A stretch of DNA of 53,769 nt from Oscillospiraceae bacterium (GTDB lineage Bacteria > Bacillota > Clostridia > Oscillospirales > Oscillospiraceae). The stretch covers positions 1-53,769 of the forward strand of contig JAFWDU010000004.1 in the NCBI GenBank assembly GCA_017516005.1, given 5' to 3'. Of this stretch, positions 17,427-25,562 are shown in pieces. Position numbers and translations under genes: made by a program. The notes below the pieces were generated by a model that had not been told where the DNA came from, did not search any database, and was given only the letters and a program-made list of their open reading frames with translations. The first letter of the stretch is position 1, and each line of letters opens with the position of its first letter.

Positions 17427-17507
17427 TCGTCTTTCCTGGCATCCGGCAGCAAATATTGGATGATATACATTGTTGTTGACTAATATGTTTCTTTTCCGGA
17501 ACAGCCT

Positions 17508-17516
17508 TGTTATAAT
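17508..17516 (+). promoter_or_regulatory. Extended -10 promoter of the MFS gene
   Basis: TGTTATAAT is a perfect extended -10 element. The -35 region is poor. It lies about 40 bases before the chosen TTG start. Confidence 0.5.
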
Positions 17517-17556
17517 CATTGCACTGTCAGTTCTCGATGGAAGGAAGTGCATTCAA

Positions 17557-18861
17557 TTGTCCAATACAGCGTCTTCCGGCGGAAATGTGTTCCGTCACCG
17601 CAATTACCGCCTTGTATTTTTCGGCGCTCTTGTCTCTGAGCTTGGTGCGCTTCTTTACAGTTTTGCCGTTGGCTTCTACATTCTGGAAATTACCGGAAAC
17701 AATGCCTTCCTTCAGGGGCTGTACCTGTCCCTCTGCGGCGTTATACTGCTTCTGTTCACTCCTGTCGGCGGTGTCCTGGGTGATCGATTCAGCAAAGCCA
17801 GGATCATGTCCGTCTGTGATTATCTCAAGGGTGGACTGATTATTCTTGCCACCATTGCCATGCTGGTTTTTCCTTCCAGCCGTGCGCATCTGGTGATTCT
17901 CTTTGCGGTCGGCATTCTTGGAAATGCCGTCAGCGGGATTTTCAATCCTGCCGCTTCTTCCCTGCTTCCTGAGATTGTGGAAGAGGATCGGCTCCAGCAG
18001 GCAAGTTCCTATTTTACCGTCAAAAGTTCCCTGGAAAGTATTCTCGGTGTCGTCCTCGCCGGCATCCTATACGCAGCCCTTTCCATCCACTTTCTTTTCT
18101 TTTTCGTCGGTATCTGCTATGTGCTTTCCGGCATTTCAGAGATGTTTATCCGCTATGCCCGCGTACCTTCCGAAGAGCCGATGAGCATCCGTCTCGCACT
18201 CTCGGACATGCGCGAAGGACTGCACTATCTGAAGTCTCAGAAGGCTATGATGGTTCTGATTATCGCCATTCTCTTCATCAACTTCTTCATGGCACCGATT
18301 ACCAGCAACTTCGTTCCCTACTTTATTAAAACAGACGTAGCCGGCGCTCCGTCCTATCTCTTCCAGACATTCCTGACACCGGAACTCTGGACTTCCGTCT
18401 TCAGCATGCTCATCGGCATGAGTTCCCTGATTGGAGCGGTGATTCTCAGCGCCCGTCCCCAGGCGGAAAAGTGCGGACGGAGAACCGCCGTCAATCTGTC
18501 TGTCATTGCCGTGCTCATGGCAGGCGTTACGTTCTGCTACTGGCTGCTTGTTGACCGAGGCGTTTCCCTGAACCTGTTTCTGGTTCTCTTCGCACTGGGC
18601 TGCCTTGTTTTCGGCTTTCTTCTGGTATTCATCAACATTCCAATCAATACCGTGCTGATGCGGATTGTGGACAGAGACAAGCTGAGCAAGGTTATGAGCA
18701 TCATCAGCATCCTGTCACAGGGGCTTGTACCTGTCGCATCCGTTCTGGCCGGCACCGTTCTGCAGACTTCCGGCAGCACAATTCTTCTGGCGATCTGTTC
18801 TGCCGGCTTCACCATCACTGCCCTGATTCTGGTCTGCAGCCGCCAGGTGAAAACCATCTGA
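17557..18861 (+). CDS. MFS transporter
   Basis: A 434-residue membrane protein with about twelve hydrophobic segments. It carries the MFS loop pattern GGVLGDRFSKARIM between segments 2 and 3, of the kind seen in EntS-like exporters. Substrate unknown. The open frame extends to 17470, but the stretch before 17557 contains the promoter. The TTG at 17557 follows GGAAGGAAG at good spacing and gives a normal N-terminus (NVFRHRNYRLVFFG). It diverges from DUF1846 and converges on the GIY-YIG gene with five bases between the stops. Confidence 0.85.
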   Translation: MSNTASSGGNVFRHRNYRLVFFGALVSELGALLYSFAVGFYILEITGNNAFLQGLYLSLCGVILLLFTPVGGVLGDRFSKARIMSVCDYLKGGLIILATIAMLVFPSSRAHLVILFAVGILGNAVSGIFNPAASSLLPEIVEEDRLQQASSYFTVKSSLESILGVVLAGILYAALSIHFLFFFVGICYVLSGISEMFIRYARVPSEEPMSIRLALSDMREGLHYLKSQKAMMVLIIAILFINFFMAPITSNFVPYFIKTDVAGAPSYLFQTFLTPELWTSVFSMLIGMSSLIGAVILSARPQAEKCGRRTAVNLSVIAVLMAGVTFCYWLLVDRGVSLNLFLVLFALGCLVFGFLLVFINIPINTVLMRIVDRDKLSKVMSIISILSQGLVPVASVLAGTVLQTSGSTILLAICSAGFTITALILVCSRQVKTI

Positions 18862-18866
18862 CCGGT

Positions 18867-19187
18867 TCAAACGCCTGCCGGCTTCTGTCCGGTCTCATCC
18901 AACTGAACCGCTGAGACGGCGTCACTGTTCTCCGGCAGCCGCCCTGATTCAGCCAGTGCAGCTCTCTGCGCGTGGCTGAGCTTTTTCAGCCGCGCCTCCA
19001 GGCGAAGCGCCTGGGATCGGTCTGAGACCTGAAATGCGCGTAGGTATCGTTCCGGATGCCGTGCTGCGGTATATTTTGCGCCTTTTCCGCCGCCGGTGTG
19101 TTCCCGGAACCGCCGTTCCAGGTCCGTCGTGATCCCGATATAGATGCTCCCGTCATGGCAGAGAAGCATATAGACGTAGTAGGGCAT
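18867..19187 (-). CDS. GIY-YIG nuclease-fold protein
   Basis: A 106-residue protein with the UvrC/YhbQ-type fold. YYVYMLLCHDGSIYIGIT holds the GIY-YIG tyrosines, followed by the conserved Arg/His/Glu segment (DLERRFREHTGG). The C-terminal tail is longer than in the shortest members. The ATG at 19187 has AAAGGA upstream. An in-frame ATG at 19220 lies just after an extended -10 (TGCTATAAA) and lacks a ribosome site. Biological role in DNA processing is uncertain. Confidence 0.8.
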   Translation of the reverse strand: MPYYVYMLLCHDGSIYIGITTDLERRFREHTGGGKGAKYTAARHPERYLRAFQVSDRSQALRLEARLKKLSHAQRAALAESGRLPENSDAVSAVQLDETGQKPAGV

Positions 19188-19290
19188 ACCCTGATGTCCT
19201 TTCTTCTTTGTTTTCCGCATTCTTTATAGCACAAACATGGAAAAGAAGGAAAGCACCAATTCTCTGATTCATTATTTCCGGAGGTAAATC

Positions 19291-20163
19291 ATGTATGAAC
19301 TGATCCCGCTGCGGGAGCGCAGCTTTGTATTCCGGGGTCCCACAAATGTCGGCATCTATATTCGGGGCGATCGTGCTACCGTGATTGATTCCGGTGCCAC
19401 CCGGAAGGACGCCGCCGCGCTTCTCGGCACACTCGACGCCCACGGATGGAAGCTGGAAACGGTTCTCAACACGCATTACCACGCTGATCACATCGGTGGC
19501 AATGCCTATCTGCAGGAACACACCGGATGCCGCTGCTTCTCACCGGCACCTTTTTTTGCACAGGTTCCCCTGATGAACGCCGCTTTTCTCTTTTATGCAG
19601 AGCCGCCCGCCCCCCTGCGAGGGGAAACCTTTCTCGCTGCAGGAAGCCGGACAGAACAGCTGACCTCTGACCTGCTTCCGGACGGTTTCAGCATGAAAAG
19701 CTATCCTGGTCACTGCTATGAGCAGTATGCAATCCGCACGCCGGATGATGTTCTGTTTGTCGGGGACGTGCTTCTCGGCTATGAGGAACTGCAGCAGAAA
19801 ACCATGTTCTATTTCTATTCCTATCCCCAGCACATGGATTCCCTGGATCGGATTGAGCAGGAACACGCGCACGTCTTTGTTCCATCCCATGGATCTCCCG
19901 TTCAGGAAGTGGCAGCCCTGACTGCCGCAAACCGCGCGCACTTTCTTCAGATGCGGGAATGGATTCTGGAATTCTGTGCGGGAGATGGCATGAGTCAGGA
20001 TGAGCTTATGAAAGCGATTTTTGACCGGCTGCACCGCCATCTGCATCTGGCGCTCTATTCCCTGAACGTATGCAGTCTCCACGCCTATCTCAGCGCCCTG
20101 ATTGACGAGCACCAAATCATCGCACGGGCAAAGGGAAATATGATGCGTTTCCATACCATCTGA
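19291..20163 (+). CDS. Metallo-beta-lactamase-fold hydrolase
   Basis: A 290-residue protein with the full metal site: THYHADH at residues 61-67, a second-metal histidine in SYPGH, the bridging aspartate in FVGDVLLG and a further histidine in PSHGSP. The C-terminal 75 residues are helical and could dimerise or bind substrate. Candidate activities include thioester or lactone hydrolysis; none can be chosen. GGAGG precedes the ATG. It is monocistronic, with a strong terminator. Confidence 0.8.
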   Translation: MYELIPLRERSFVFRGPTNVGIYIRGDRATVIDSGATRKDAAALLGTLDAHGWKLETVLNTHYHADHIGGNAYLQEHTGCRCFSPAPFFAQVPLMNAAFLFYAEPPAPLRGETFLAAGSRTEQLTSDLLPDGFSMKSYPGHCYEQYAIRTPDDVLFVGDVLLGYEELQQKTMFYFYSYPQHMDSLDRIEQEHAHVFVPSHGSPVQEVAALTAANRAHFLQMREWILEFCAGDGMSQDELMKAIFDRLHRHLHLALYSLNVCSLHAYLSALIDEHQIIARAKGNMMRFHTI

Positions 20164-20167
20164 TTCT

Positions 20168-20202
20168 TGCTGCGCGGCAGAATATGCCGCGCAGTCTTTT
20201 TT
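20168..20202 (+). terminator. Terminator of the MBL hydrolase gene
   Basis: CTGCGCGGCA and TGCCGCGCAG form a perfect stem with a short loop, followed by TCTTTTTT. Confidence 0.85.
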
Positions 20203-20257
20203 CATATGTTAAACCGGCACAGCCCCGACAAATACCTCGCTTTTTCCGGCAACCGAT

Positions 20258-20274
20258 GTTAAGATGAACTTAAC
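20258..20274. promoter_or_regulatory. Candidate operator in front of the TetR gene
   Basis: GTTAAG-ATGAA-CTTAAC, a perfect inverted repeat 26 bases before the TetR start, is suited to autoregulation by a dimeric repressor. Confidence 0.45.
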
Positions 20275-20300
20275 CGAAACAGGAGAGGAGCGCTGCTCTT

Positions 20301-20882
20301 ATGGCAAAGCACACCAATGACACCAGGAACCGGATCATCACCGCTGCCTGGGAACTGTTTTACGAAAACGGGTACGATGACACGACTGTGGATGACATCG
20401 TCGCACGGTCCGGGACCTCTAAAGGTTCCTTTTACCATTACTTCTCGGGAAAAGACGCTCTTCTCAGTTCCCTTTCTTCTCTCTTTGACGAGAAATACAA
20501 AGAGCTCAGTGAGACCATTGACCCTGGAATGAACAGTTTCGACCAGCTGATCTATCTCAATCAGGAGCTGTTCTTCATGATCGAGAACACCGTCTCTCTG
20601 GAACTCCTCGCCACCCTGCTTTCCACACAGCTGACCACCAGCAGTGAACGGCATCTGATGGATCAAAGCCGGTACTACTTCAAGTTCCTGCGCAGAATCT
20701 GCACAGAAGGGCAGCGGAGAGGAGAACTGCGCAGTGATATCCCAGTCACGGAAATCGTCCGTTCCTATGCCTTCCAGGAACGGGCTCTCATGTATGACTG
20801 GTGTATCTGCGGCGGCAGCTACTCTCTGTGCCAGTATGCCTCCCAGCAGCTTCCGCTGTATCTGAATTACCTCAGAAAATAA
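20301..20882 (+). CDS. TetR-family transcriptional regulator
   Basis: A 193-residue regulator. The N-terminal DNA-binding domain (about 8-55) has the typical helix-turn-helix TTVDDIVARSGTSKGSFYHYF; the C-terminal ligand domain is unassigned. Upstream, GTTAAG/CTTAAC is a likely autoregulatory operator. Downstream, a putP-like symporter gene on the same strand has its own promoter and unusual repeats, so it is the most likely regulated target, though this is inference. No terminator separates the two genes. Confidence 0.88.
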   Translation: MAKHTNDTRNRIITAAWELFYENGYDDTTVDDIVARSGTSKGSFYHYFSGKDALLSSLSSLFDEKYKELSETIDPGMNSFDQLIYLNQELFFMIENTVSLELLATLLSTQLTTSSERHLMDQSRYYFKFLRRICTEGQRRGELRSDIPVTEIVRSYAFQERALMYDWCICGGSYSLCQYASQQLPLYLNYLRK

Positions 20883-20900
20883 AATTTGTACTATAATTAG

Positions 20901-21010
20901 TCTGTAATTCAGTCTATATCAAATATCATTGATATTTCAGCCTTTTAAGAAAATTATCTATTGTTATTTGTCAATTATTCTATACTTCATTCTGCATTGC
21001 AGTCTATAAT
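20901..21010 (+). promoter_or_regulatory. Repeat and palindrome cluster upstream of putP
   Basis: Bases 20901-20920 and 20991-21010 are imperfect copies (15 of 20 identical; CTGnAnTnCAGTCTATA) exactly 90 bases apart, each with a CTG-N5-CAG dyad. The second copy overlaps the putP promoter. Between them, 20921-20937 is a perfect palindrome (AAATATCA-T-TGATATTT). The arrangement suggests multiple regulator sites, possibly with DNA looping. Confidence 0.45.
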
Positions 21011-21025
21011 GCTCCATGTTATAAT
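20997..21025 (+). promoter_or_regulatory. Predicted promoter of the putP-like gene
   Basis: TTGCAG at 20997-21002 and TATAAT at 21020-21025 with a 17-base spacer. Another TATAAT at 21005 has no good -35 partner. Confidence 0.65.
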
Positions 21026-21060
21026 GCACTTTGCAACAACAACATTAGGAGCGTGATGAC

Positions 21061-22602
21061 ATGGATGCCAAAAGCATCGTGATGATGGTCGCCATGGCGA
21101 TTTATCTCGTAGGTATGATTGTTCTCGGAATCGTTTTCTCCAGAAGGAATCGTTCCACTTCCGACTTTTATCTGGGCGGGCGCAAACTGGGTCCCCTGGT
21201 AACCGCCATGAGCGCGGAAGCTTCCGATATGAGTTCCTGGCTTCTGATGGGACTTCCCGGCGTGGCGCTTCTGGCCGGTCTGCCAGAGGCTTCCTGGACC
21301 GCAATCGGCCTCGGTGTCGGAACCTACATCAACTGGCTGGTCGTTGCCAAGCGGATCCGCTGCTATTCTGACAAACTTGGTGCGATTACCGTTCCGGATT
21401 TCTTCTCCCGCCGCTATCATGATGACAAGCATATTCTCTCCCTGATTGCCGCGCTGGTCATCATCGTATTCTTTATTCCCTATGTTGCCTCCGGCTTCAA
21501 CGCCTGCGGCACGCTGTTCTCCAGTCTTTTCGGTGTGGACTACTTCACGGCGATGCTGATTTCCGCCATCGTCATTCTGATCTATACCGCACTGGGCGGC
21601 TTCCTTGCTGCATCTACTTCCGACTTTGTGCAGTCCATTGTCATGACCACCGCACTGATCGTGGTTGTGGCTTTCGGCGTGCACTCTGCCGGCGGCTGGG
21701 CCAGTGTCGCGGAAAACGCGCGCTCCATGCCCGGCTATCTGAACCTGTTCCAGGGTTATGACGCCGCCACCGGTAAAGCGGCATCCTACGGTCCCATTGT
21801 GGTTCTCTCCACTCTCGCCTGGGGACTTGGTTATTTCGGCATGCCTCACATCCTGCTCCGGTTCATGGCAATCAAGGATGCGAAAAAGCTGACCCTTTCC
21901 CGCCGCGTGGCAACCATCTGGGTTTTCATCGCCATGGGCGTTGCCATTCTGATCGGTGTTGTCGGTTCCGGCATGATTGCCAACGGTGCCGTCGAAGCGC
22001 TTGATTCTGCAAATGCCCAAAGAATCATCATCAAGATTGCCGAACTGCTCGGCAGCCACGGCGTTCTCGCGGCTTTGGTTGCGGGCGTCATTCTCTCCGG
22101 CATTCTCGCCGCTACCATGTCCACGGCGGACTCCCAGCTTCTCGCTGCGGCATCCAGTGTCACCCAGGACCTGCTGCAGGACACTTTCAAGCTGAAGATT
22201 TCCACCAAGGCAGCCATGATTATCGCCCGGGTTGCCGTCCTGTTCATCGGTATTATCGCCATCATCTGGGCCCGCAAAGAAGGCAGCGTATTCACAATCG
22301 TCTCCTTTGCCTGGGCAGGATTCGGTGCAGCATTCGGTCCCACCATGCTTCTTGCCCTGTTCTGGAAGAAGAGCACCAAGCAGGGTGCCATTGCCGGCAT
22401 GATCGTCGGCGGCGTGATGATCTTCGTTTGGAAATACGGAATCCGTCCTCTCGGCGGCATTCTCGATATTTACGAGCTTCTTCCCGCCTTCCTCTGCGGA
22501 ATCATCGCGAACATTGCAGTCAGTATTGCAACTCAGCGTTCCTCTGCCGAGGATCTGAAAGAAATGGCGGAGGAGTTTGACGCAGTCAAATCAGAGCTGT
22601 AA
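21061..22602 (+). CDS. putP: Sodium/proline symporter of the SSS family
   Basis: A 513-residue membrane protein with about thirteen hydrophobic segments. The N-terminus (STSDFYLGGRKLGPLVTAMSAEASDMSSWLLMGLPG) is characteristic of PutP-type sodium:solute symporters. SGILAATMSTADSQLLAAASSVTQDL carries the sodium-site serine/threonine segment of this family. Proline is the likely substrate, though other solutes are possible. AGGAG precedes the ATG. It lies behind a tetR gene and an unusual repeat cluster and ends at a clear terminator. No proline-degradation genes are next to it. Confidence 0.9.
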   Translation: MDAKSIVMMVAMAIYLVGMIVLGIVFSRRNRSTSDFYLGGRKLGPLVTAMSAEASDMSSWLLMGLPGVALLAGLPEASWTAIGLGVGTYINWLVVAKRIRCYSDKLGAITVPDFFSRRYHDDKHILSLIAALVIIVFFIPYVASGFNACGTLFSSLFGVDYFTAMLISAIVILIYTALGGFLAASTSDFVQSIVMTTALIVVVAFGVHSAGGWASVAENARSMPGYLNLFQGYDAATGKAASYGPIVVLSTLAWGLGYFGMPHILLRFMAIKDAKKLTLSRRVATIWVFIAMGVAILIGVVGSGMIANGAVEALDSANAQRIIIKIAELLGSHGVLAALVAGVILSGILAATMSTADSQLLAAASSVTQDLLQDTFKLKISTKAAMIIARVAVLFIGIIAIIWARKEGSVFTIVSFAWAGFGAAFGPTMLLALFWKKSTKQGAIAGMIVGGVMIFVWKYGIRPLGGILDIYELLPAFLCGIIANIAVSIATQRSSAEDLKEMAEEFDAVKSEL

Positions 22603-22636
22603 TCGGTTTGACGGCCGCAGGATTGTCTGAAGCTTC

Positions 22637-22672
22637 ATAGACAGGCGGGTTCTCTCCCGCCTGTCTATTTTA
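22637..22672 (+). terminator. Terminator of the putP-like gene
   Basis: A perfect 13-bp stem (ATAGACAGGCGGG and complement), a 6-base loop and TTTAT. Confidence 0.8.
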
Positions 22673-22736
22673 TGCCGCCGAAACTCGAGTTTTATCCCGC
22701 GATTTCTCTGCTTTCGGAACATTCTTTTGCTCTGAT

Positions 22737-22765
22737 TTGACAAGATACCGAAAATAGAGTACACT
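22737..22765 (+). promoter_or_regulatory. Promoter of the SLH-protein gene
   Basis: TTGACA at 22737-22742 and TACACT at 22760-22765 with a 17-base spacer. Confidence 0.75.
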
Positions 22766-22797
22766 GTGCGTATCCATTCTGCACTTGGAGGACTCTT

Positions 22798-23925
22798 ATG
22801 ATGAGAATCACTCGTTCGGTCGCCTTGGCGCTTGTGCTCTGCCTTCTTTTCAGCAGCGCCGTTTTCGCCGCGGGCGGCAGCCAGGACGATCCTGTCATTT
22901 CATACAGCTATCTCACAACCACGCTGTATGATTCCCTGATTGCCGATGCAAATGCGCTTGCAGACGCCGGGAAAAACGCCTACGCCGGTGAGGCTTTCAC
23001 CGCGTTCTCCCGGAAAGCCGGAGAGCTGAATCTCCAGAACGCGCGTGCCAATACTGACAGTGTCTATGTTCAGGGCCGAATTCTTCTGAAAGCGGGCGAT
23101 ATTCTGACACTGGCGCCTGGTGCGCAGGCAACCCTGCTGGCCGGCCGCGCCTCATCCGATTCATCCAATCTGGTGGATATTACGGATGGCGTCAAGCTTG
23201 ACGGCGGACGCGCGCTGGCACTGGATCACCGTTATATGAAAAATGACCGGGAACAGGGCGGCCTTCAGATCGATTCCGAAACCGCCGAGGTTTATGTGGA
23301 CGGCGTTGTCAGTCTTGCCTACTCTTCCTCCACCGACTATGCTTCCCTGGCCGACGCGCTCCATTCCATGGGTCTGTTCTCCGGCATGACCGGCGCGACA
23401 ACCGGATACGGTCTGGAAAAAAGCTGCACCCGGATTGAGGCACTCATCATGTTCCTGCGTCTGATCGGCGTTGAAGAGCAGGCGGCTGCCTATACCGGCA
23501 CGCATCCGTTCAAGGATGTTCCTGCAGGCCACTGGGCATATCGCTATCTGGCCTATGCCTATTCACAGGGTCTGGCCTACGGTACCTCCACCACAGCGTT
23601 TTCTCCTTCCAAAAATGTCACTGCGCAGGAGTACCTCACCTTCCTGATGCGCTGCCTGCATTACAAGGAAGGAACGGATTTCTCCTATAAAACGGTTCTA
23701 AACGACGTAACGACACTTGACGTCTTCTCCTCCCGGGAGATTCAGTTCATCAATTCCGGCAGCTTCCTGCGGAACCGCATGGTATATCTTTCCTACTATA
23801 CGCTCTTCGGCACGGAACAGAACAGCGGCAAGCTGCTGCTTCTCTCCCTTGTGGATGCCGGTGCCGTTCCGGAATCCGCCGCAGTTGCCGGCGCCGCCCG
23901 TATTATCGGCGTGCGGATCTCCTGA
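22798..23925 (+). CDS. Secreted protein with S-layer homology (SLH) region
   Basis: A 375-residue exported protein. A signal peptide occupies residues 1-25 (hydrophobic core, AVFAAGG cleavage region). Residues 30-190 form an unknown domain. Residues about 205-290 contain SLH-type sequence (HPFKDVPAGHWAYRYLAYAYSQGLAYG, then FSPSKNVTAQEYLTFLMR), which in the family binds pyruvylated secondary wall polymer. A full anchor needs three SLH motifs; one is clear and others are degenerate, so surface attachment may be weak. GGAGGA precedes tandem ATG codons. Confidence 0.75.
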   Translation: MMRITRSVALALVLCLLFSSAVFAAGGSQDDPVISYSYLTTTLYDSLIADANALADAGKNAYAGEAFTAFSRKAGELNLQNARANTDSVYVQGRILLKAGDILTLAPGAQATLLAGRASSDSSNLVDITDGVKLDGGRALALDHRYMKNDREQGGLQIDSETAEVYVDGVVSLAYSSSTDYASLADALHSMGLFSGMTGATTGYGLEKSCTRIEALIMFLRLIGVEEQAAAYTGTHPFKDVPAGHWAYRYLAYAYSQGLAYGTSTTAFSPSKNVTAQEYLTFLMRCLHYKEGTDFSYKTVLNDVTTLDVFSSREIQFINSGSFLRNRMVYLSYYTLFGTEQNSGKLLLLSLVDAGAVPESAAVAGAARIIGVRIS

Positions 23926-23937
23926 CGTCCATCCTGC

Positions 23938-23974
23938 AAAAAGCGCACTGCAAGTCTCATGCAGCGCGCTTTTT
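23938..23974. terminator. Bidirectional hairpin after the SLH gene
   Basis: AAAAAGCGC-A-CTGCA pairs with TGCAG-C-GCGCTTTTT, giving T runs on both strands. It ends the SLH gene on the plus strand and backs up the rplT terminator on the minus strand. Confidence 0.75.
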
Positions 23975-23986
23975 CCATACCCGCAC

Positions 23987-24036
23987 AGACAAAGAAGCAC
24001 GCCGTACCTTAAAGGGCACAGCGTGCTTCTTTGTCT
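23987..24036 (-). terminator. Terminator of infC-rpmI-rplT
   Basis: A perfect 16-bp stem (arms 23987-24002 and 24021-24036) ending on the minus strand in GCTTCTTTGTCT, about 20 bases after the rplT stop. Confidence 0.7.
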
Positions 24037-24054
24037 GATTCCGCGTAACAGAAA

Positions 24055-24411
24055 TTATGCAAGTTCCTTCTTCGCGACATCTACCAGGGCGGCAAATGCT
24101 GCGGGATCGGCGATCGCCATCTCGGAGAGGGCCTTGCGGTTGAGATCCATGCCGGCTTTCTTCAGGCCGTTCATGAAACGGGAGTAGTTGATCCCATAGG
24201 GTGCGACAGCAGCGGAGATACGGGCAATCCACATCTGACGGAATGCTCTCTTCTTCTGCTTGCGGCCGATATAAGCATAAACGCCGGACTTCTTGACAGC
24301 CTGCTTGGCCATCTTGAAGTGCTTGGACTTGGAGCCCCAGTAGCCCTTTGCCAGTCTCAGCGTCTTGTTTCTTCTTTTGCGCGTCATCATAGCGCCTTTG
24401 ACTCTTGCCAT
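24055..24411 (-). CDS. rplT: Ribosomal protein bL20
   Basis: A 118-residue large-subunit assembly protein with the conserved N-terminus MARVKGAMMTRKRRNKTLRLAKGYWGSKS and central RISAAVAPYGINYSRFMNGL. Length is standard. It is the last gene of infC-rpmI-rplT, 24 bases after rpmI. In Firmicutes bL20 represses its own operon by binding the infC leader, and such a leader is present at 25185-25333. Confidence 0.96.
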   Translation of the reverse strand: MARVKGAMMTRKRRNKTLRLAKGYWGSKSKHFKMAKQAVKKSGVYAYIGRKQKKRAFRQMWIARISAAVAPYGINYSRFMNGLKKAGMDLNRKALSEMAIADPAAFAALVDVAKKELA

Positions 24412-24435
24412 GTCTGTATCCTCCTATCGTAACCC

Positions 24436-24633
24436 TTATTTGTAAGGGATCATTTTCTTAATGGCGTCCTGATTGGTCACGTCGGCATAGCCGTTCTTCC
24501 GCAGATTGCGGGTACGCTTGGTCGTCTTCTTGGTCAGGATATGGCTCTTGAAGGCGTGCGCTCTCTTCACCTTGCCGGTCTGGGTCAGGTTGAATCTCTT
24601 CTTCGCGCCGCTGTGGGTTTTCACTTTAGGCAT
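24436..24633 (-). CDS. rpmI: Ribosomal protein bL35
   Basis: A 65-residue basic protein ([31 protein letters not shown] at the N-terminus) of normal length. GGAGA precedes the ATG. It sits between infC and rplT, the universal order for this operon. Confidence 0.96.
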   Translation of the reverse strand: MPKVKTHSGAKKRFNLTQTGKVKRAHAFKSHILTKKTTKRTRNLRKNGYADVTNQDAIKKMIPYK

Positions 24634-24668
24634 GATGGGTTCTCCTTCCGTATGATTAAATATCGAGA

Positions 24669-25184
24669 TTACTGTTTTTTGGGAGAGAGGAACATGGACA
24701 TGTTCCGGCCCTCCAGTTTCGGAGCTTTATCGACAGTGCCGGATTCTGCACAGGCATCCCCGAACTGATTCAGGAGCTGCTCTCCCAGATTGGTGTGCGC
24801 CATCTCACGGCCGCGGAAGCGGACCGTCACCTTGACGCGGTTTCCATCTGCAAGGAATTTCAGTGCATTCTTCACCTTGACGAGGAGATCATTGGTATCG
24901 ATGTTGGGAGACATGCGGATCTCCTTCACTTCCACCACACGCTGGTTCTTCTTCGCTTCTTTCTCTTTTTTCAGCTGTTCGAAGCGGTATTTGCCGTAGT
25001 CCATAATCTTACAGACCGGTGGTGTCGCATTGGGAGAGATTTTGACGAGATCAAGTTCCTGCTCTGCAGCCAGTTCCAAGGCCTGCTGGGCACTCATGAT
25101 CCCAAGCTGCGTGCCGTCCTGACCGATAACACGAAGTTCTTTATCACGGATCTCTTCATTGAGCTGGTGTTCCAGTTTTGCGAT
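24669..25184 (-). CDS. infC: Translation initiation factor IF-3, apparently starting at ATC
   Basis: A 171-residue factor that binds the 30S subunit and discriminates against wrong start codons. The N domain begins [20 protein letters not shown]; the C domain includes [17 protein letters not shown] and ends [10 protein letters not shown]. No ATG, GTG or TTG lies at the expected N-terminus. A strong GGAGGTG site is followed eight bases later by ATC at 25184, exactly where the family begins. Non-canonical infC starts (AUU in E. coli) underlie IF-3 autoregulation, so ATC is the likely start. The frame runs on upstream to an ATG at 25235, but that lies in the leader. Confidence 0.9.
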   Translation of the reverse strand: MAKLEHQLNEEIRDKELRVIGQDGTQLGIMSAQQALELAAEQELDLVKISPNATPPVCKIMDYGKYRFEQLKKEKEAKKNQRVVEVKEIRMSPNIDTNDLLVKVKNALKFLADGNRVKVTVRFRGREMAHTNLGEQLLNQFGDACAESGTVDKAPKLEGRNMSMFLSPKKQ

Positions 25185-25333
25185 TGTAAAGCACCTCCAA
25201 TTAAACAAAAACGCGGATGCCGACCGCACCCGCACAAAGCTACCCCTCAGGCTGAGAGGAAAAAGCCATGTTCAACCTTTTTGCCGAAGCGGAAGGTGAG
25301 GTGCGGTGCTGCCGCCCCTTCTTTCTTGAAAAC
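25185..25333 (-). promoter_or_regulatory. infC leader with attenuator (L20-leader-like)
   Basis: About 149 bases separate the predicted transcription start from the infC start. Near its end GCGGGTGC pairs with GCATCCGC (25233-25226 and 25220-25213) and is followed by GTTTTTGTTT, an intrinsic terminator just before the ribosome site. Upstream stretches can form alternative pairs. This matches the transcription-attenuation leaders bound by bL20 in other Firmicutes; the class is inferred from position and terminator, not from a full consensus match. Confidence 0.65.
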
Positions 25334-25339
25334 ATGCAG

Positions 25340-25368
25340 ATTTTAGCATGGTATTTCCGGCTTGTCAA
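25340..25368 (-). promoter_or_regulatory. Promoter of infC-rpmI-rplT
   Basis: On the minus strand, TTGACA (25368-25363) and TAAAAT (25345-25340) with a 17-base spacer; TGC before the -10 adds an extended element. Confidence 0.8.
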
Positions 25369-25487
25369 GCACAATTTTCCTCATTTTTCAGGGTTTTATC
25401 ACAAAATGCAGGTTCATTGCGCCCTGATCGCCGCCCGTTTATCAGCGGCAGTCCCGACTGCGTTCCATGCCGTCCAGATTCTTCCGC

Positions 25488-25537
25488 AAAAACCCTCCCT
25501 GAGAAATCCGTGGTGATTCCACGGCTGCCCAGGGAGG
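25488..25537 (-). terminator. Terminator of the ACT-hom-lysC operon
   Basis: On the minus strand an outer 8-bp stem (CCTCCCTG and CAGGGAGG) encloses an inner CCGTGG/CCACGG stem and is followed by GTTTTTG. Confidence 0.75.
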
Positions 25538-25562
25538 ATGATTGTCCGAATCAGCGTTTTTC

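Noticed and set aside
17470..17556. 29-codon N-terminal extension of the MFS protein
   Set aside because: It contains the extended -10 promoter and overlaps the DUF1846 promoter region; the TTG at 17557 is well placed.
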